Assembly (NCBI GenBank): GCA_029881015.1
Contig: JAOUNK010000127.1
Coordinates: 1-8,814 of the forward strand
DNA: 8,814 nt
Direction: 5' to 3'
Source of the DNA: Gammaproteobacteria bacterium
GTDB taxonomy: Bacteria > Pseudomonadota > Gammaproteobacteria > Steroidobacterales > Woeseiaceae
Under the pieces are notes generated by a model that was not told the origin of the DNA, searched no databases, and was given only the letters and a program-made list of their open reading frames with translations. Shown here piece by piece: positions 7,601 through 8,814 of the stretch. The stretch's first letter is position 1. The number at the start of each line of letters is the position of its first letter. The translations under genes were made by a program, and so were the position numbers.

Positions 7601-7960
7601 GCGTTTTTCGATTGGATAAGCCGCAATGGTCTTTCGCCTGGCTTCACCGAGCGCAATGGTTACAATGCCGATTGGAGCACACGCTTCGACCTGCGCATCA
7701 GCCAAGAAATCCCGTTGGGAGACAAGCTGAATGGCCGCGTATACCTCAAAGTCTACAACATTGGCAATCTGTTGAACGACGACTGGGGCAAGATCACTGA
7801 TGCGGAATTCTTTACGCCGGTAATCATTTCCAGCGCATCAGCCAGTGACGGTGGCCCATTCGTGTACAACAGTTTCAGCGATTCGCCGTTACAGGATACC
7901 GTGGACGAACGCAGTCTTTGGGAAGCCCGCTTAGGCATCGACATCAAGTTCGGTCAATAA
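4652..7960 (+). CDS. Oar-like TonB-dependent receptor with N-terminal carboxypeptidase-regulatory-like domain, 1102 aa
   Basis: Large outer-membrane receptor or transporter. The signal peptide is about residues 1-37 (hydrophobic core 18-34, likely cleavage GNA/QE). Residues about 41-121 form a carboxypeptidase-regulatory-like beta-sandwich (IRGKVLD, then NDSGLFLATRLLPGGPYRVTV). A TonB-box-like EEIITIG is at 127-133. The plug has the Oar signature: FNNITLDGVSTSDRFGLNENGY, DAIEQIAVELAPFDVTYGGF and NAVTKSGTNEWEAKAFY. The barrel follows and ends LGIDIKFGQ. Oar of Myxococcus is reported to act in protease export, and relatives are otherwise assumed to import large ligands; the role here is unknown. 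All six mature cysteines can be paired: C187/C248 in the plug, C543/C558 and C704/C719 in barrel loops, the last two both spaced 15 apart, suggesting disulfides. Its GC is clearly lower than that of the genes on both sides. It has its own promoter candidate and a strong terminator, so it is probably transcribed alone. Confidence 0.95.
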   Translation: MTDKSRFSGSTLATVRQLVVAACTAIMLLSVPVAGNAQETTASIRGKVLDSSSSPIGNASVVVEDLRNGVTRSYSTNDSGLFLATRLLPGGPYRVTVNGAKSVEVPSISVGDIYNLTMNLQTEQAIEEIITIGTTADLVDVAAGPSATFNIADLENSVSFSRDISDVYGIDPRLMIDNDEDGFGVNCAGKHPRFNNITLDGVSTSDRFGLNENGYSTAVGMPFPYDAIEQIAVELAPFDVTYGGFSACNINAVTKSGTNEWEAKAFYEFSDNDLRGTKVPDDPGDFSRPSYDKTYYGFDVGGPIIQDRLFVFAAYEKSEEPRFLARGYSGSGNGEEKSWLSQADFDRIANIAQSVYGYDAGGLPMDGVQDAEKYIVRLDYNISDAHNAAFIYSYFDGIQSRDSDGSGNRFEYANHAYDKGSEAETYTLKLASQWSDAFSTELFYSQTEMNDSQVTVGDQFFGEMQVSIGGNTVYLGADDSRQANSLSTDSEYLKIAANYLVNDHVITAGYDRETLDIFNIFVQHARGGEYRYFDASGGNDPACAALTAQERFDGVNGCRPSGIDRFELGRANRVYYGSGGGSNIATDAAATFSNTLNSLYIQDEIFVDHLDLTLVAGLRYEWFDSSDRPVFNQNFFDATGIRNDTNIDGLDLLMPRVGFTWGARDDLTVRGGVGLYSGGNPNVWISNAWSNDGLTNAQFERRDCTSSSRPNFSDETGVCSWTVLPGLADSVTLSGTGRPGYDIPQAMVDDVLGVSPTAANDSFLVLIDPNYKQPHEWKIALGATYDLPWYDITLDVDYLHSRAKDSAYYVDSAEEIVGTTLAGTPIYAYIPGLQDNYMLTNSSETAIANSFSFVLRKQFDFGLDVLFGYAFTEAEDVSPMTSATAGSNFDNTALLDVNNPSAGNSNWVVPNRLTLRLDYENNFFGDSSTRFTLSGYANEGQPQSFAMQGTALEGDGFFGRHLLYIPNGPNDPNVVYGPNFDQSAFFDWISRNGLSPGFTERNGYNADWSTRFDLRISQEIPLGDKLNGRVYLKVYNIGNLLNDDWGKITDAEFFTPVIISSASASDGGPFVYNSFSDSPLQDTVDERSLWEARLGIDIKFGQ

Positions 7961-7983
7961 ACGACGCTTCTACCAGCAACGAG

Positions 7984-8011
7984 AAGGGCGGCCATCTGGC
8001 CGCCCTTTTTT
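7984..8011 (+). terminator. Rho-independent terminator of the Oar-like receptor
   Basis: A 10-bp perfect stem (7984-7993 with 7998-8007) closes a 4-nt loop ATCT and runs into a T tract (8006-8011). It begins 23 nt after the receptor stop codon. On the opposite strand no T-run follows the stem, so it should act mainly in the + direction. Confidence 0.92.
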
Positions 8012-8013
8012 AT

Positions 8014-8054
8014 GGTGCCAGTCACCTTATACCCGGTATAAGGTGACTGGCACC
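8014..8054. repeat. Perfect 41-nt palindrome (20-bp arms, 1-nt centre) between convergent genes
   Basis: Arms 8014-8033 and 8035-8054 are exact reverse complements around a single C at 8034. Each arm also contains GGTG-5 nt-CACC, so a smaller hairpin can form in each. The palindrome begins 2 nt after the terminator T tract and its last base is the final base of the minus-strand gene's stop codon. No T-run flanks it on either side, which argues against an ordinary terminator. Its form resembles REP-type repeats mobilised by REP-associated tyrosine transposases; that identity is a guess from one copy. Confidence 0.85.
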
Positions 8055-8814
8055 TAATTAAAGCAGGGCTCTTTGGGCTCGCGCAGCGAGTGGTAGCGGC
8101 GGTTCTCCCGGGTGACCGGTTCACCGACTTTCTGGCCCTGGCCCTGGGCGCGAAAAATCGCGTCGAGGACGAGGTACTTGAGCTCCGAACCGGGACGGGA
8201 GGCAAAGCGATCCTTGGGTATCTGATACCCATCGCCGCCGCCGTAGAGAAAATCGGGGACCACGAGAACGTATTCCCTGTCGGCTTCTATCTCCTGCCAG
8301 CCGTCAGCCGTCGGCACCTGCAGGCTCACGATACGATCGAATTCCCGGCGACTGCGATCCACGCAGACACGAAAGCCGGAGACCTGGGGAAAGTAGCCCT
8401 GGGATTGGGGGCCGCCCCTGTAACCCGCTTCCATGATGGTCTTGAACTCGGCGCCCGTTACCGTCGTGTAGCGGAGAAAAGAGCTGAAACCGAACGTCCG
8501 GCCAATGTCTTCAAACCGGATGTCGTCTTCGATGTAGTCGTCGATACGCAGGGTGCCGCTGTTGACAAATGCGAGATCGGCTGGCGGGTTGCCGAACGCA
8601 ACACGCATCTGGTCGGTAACGAAATTGCCCCAGCTCGTCTCGCTGCTGCGAATGGTCTCTTCGGTGGCATCCATGCGGTGTGCCGCCGTGCCGATACGCG
8701 CCTCGAGGAACGGGAACTTCTCCAGCAACTGCCCGCGCCACTTGCCGACCAGGACTTCGTAGTCCGGATCGAACGCGACCGACTCGTCCAGGACGATGCG
8801 GCGCTCGTTGACGA
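8054..8814 (-). CDS. 5'-nucleotidase family protein, C-terminal domain (5' end outside window)
   Basis: The frame is open on the minus strand from the window edge to TAG at 8054-8056, giving 252 residues. It matches the C-terminal substrate-binding domain of the UshA/5'-nucleotidase family. The segments, in order, are SETSWGNFVTDQMRVAF, ADLAFVNSGTLRIDD, FGFSSFLRYTTVTGAEF, GYFPQVSGFRVCVD and VVPDFLYGGGDGY; the NSGTLR and GGGDGY motifs are the family's hallmarks for nucleotide binding. The N-terminal metallophosphatase domain with the metal ligands and any signal peptide lies beyond 8814. A TTG at 8728 is an internal leucine, not the start, since the frame continues upstream with coding-like sequence. 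Family members hydrolyse extracytoplasmic nucleotides to nucleoside and phosphate, or UDP-sugars and related esters. The gene is convergent with the Oar-like receptor and so belongs to another transcript. Confidence 0.92.
   Translation of the reverse strand, partial: VNERRIVLDESVAFDPDYEVLVGKWRGQLLEKFPFLEARIGTAAHRMDATEETIRSSETSWGNFVTDQMRVAFGNPPADLAFVNSGTLRIDDYIEDDIRFEDIGRTFGFSSFLRYTTVTGAEFKTIMEAGYRGGPQSQGYFPQVSGFRVCVDRSRREFDRIVSLQVPTADGWQEIEADREYVLVVPDFLYGGGDGYQIPKDRFASRPGSELKYLVLDAIFRAQGQGQKVGEPVTRENRRYHSLREPKEPCFN

Noticed and set aside
6935..7705. 256-residue minus-strand frame inside the Oar-like receptor
   Set aside because: Antisense shadow of barrel-coding sequence with no recognisable motif.
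8014..8054. Palindrome as a bidirectional Rho-independent terminator
   Set aside because: No T tract follows on either strand, and a canonical terminator already lies at 7984-8011.
8511..8741. Start of the 5'-nucleotidase-like gene within the window
   Set aside because: The true frame stays open and coding-like to the window edge, and only the C-terminal domain is present, so the gene is partial and no start lies here.

Overview
The window looks like a chromosomal stretch of a high-GC Gammaproteobacterium that lives by taking up large molecules through its outer membrane. Possible relatives are marine groups such as Woeseiales, Wenzhouxiangella-like bacteria or Xanthomonadales; this is inferred from protein style and not proven. 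The reasons are two large TonB-dependent outer-membrane receptors, one of the Oar type common in these groups, a lipobox-bearing secreted enzyme, and roughly 60% GC in most genes.

Layout. (1) 2-205 (+): the end of a cupin-domain protein cut by the window edge. (2) 247-2499 (+): a complete 750-residue TonB-dependent receptor. (3) 2463-4394 (+): a lipoprotein overlapping the receptor by 37 nt, with a beta-propeller-like N-terminal half and a C-terminal endonuclease/exonuclease/phosphatase (EEP) domain that keeps its expected catalytic motifs. (4) 4395-4651: an AT-richer leader with a plausible sigma70 promoter and a possible folded 5' UTR. (5) 4652-7960 (+): a 1102-residue Oar-like TonB-dependent receptor, noticeably lower in GC than its neighbours by hand count. 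(6) 7961-8053: a convergent intergenic gap with a strong Rho-independent terminator, followed directly by a perfect 20+1+20 palindrome that runs one base into the next gene's stop codon. (7) 8054-8814 (-): the C-terminal part of a 5'-nucleotidase-family enzyme whose start lies beyond the window.

How the genes may work together. Receptor 1 and the EEP lipoprotein are almost certainly one transcript, because the genes overlap. A receptor, a predicted exported nuclease or phosphatase, and a nearby 5'-nucleotidase fit scavenging of nucleic acids or other organic phosphate. That is inference: the substrate of neither receptor can be read from sequence, and the 5'-nucleotidase is transcribed towards the others.

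The most notable nucleic-acid signals are two. One is a perfect 16-bp stem-loop laid over the lipobox codons of the EEP gene, with an additional copy of its 3' arm just downstream in another reading frame, so two exclusive hairpins are possible. The other is the 41-nt palindrome between the convergent genes, which resembles a REP or mobile-repeat unit. I see no CRISPR array, tRNA, rRNA, transposase or phage gene.
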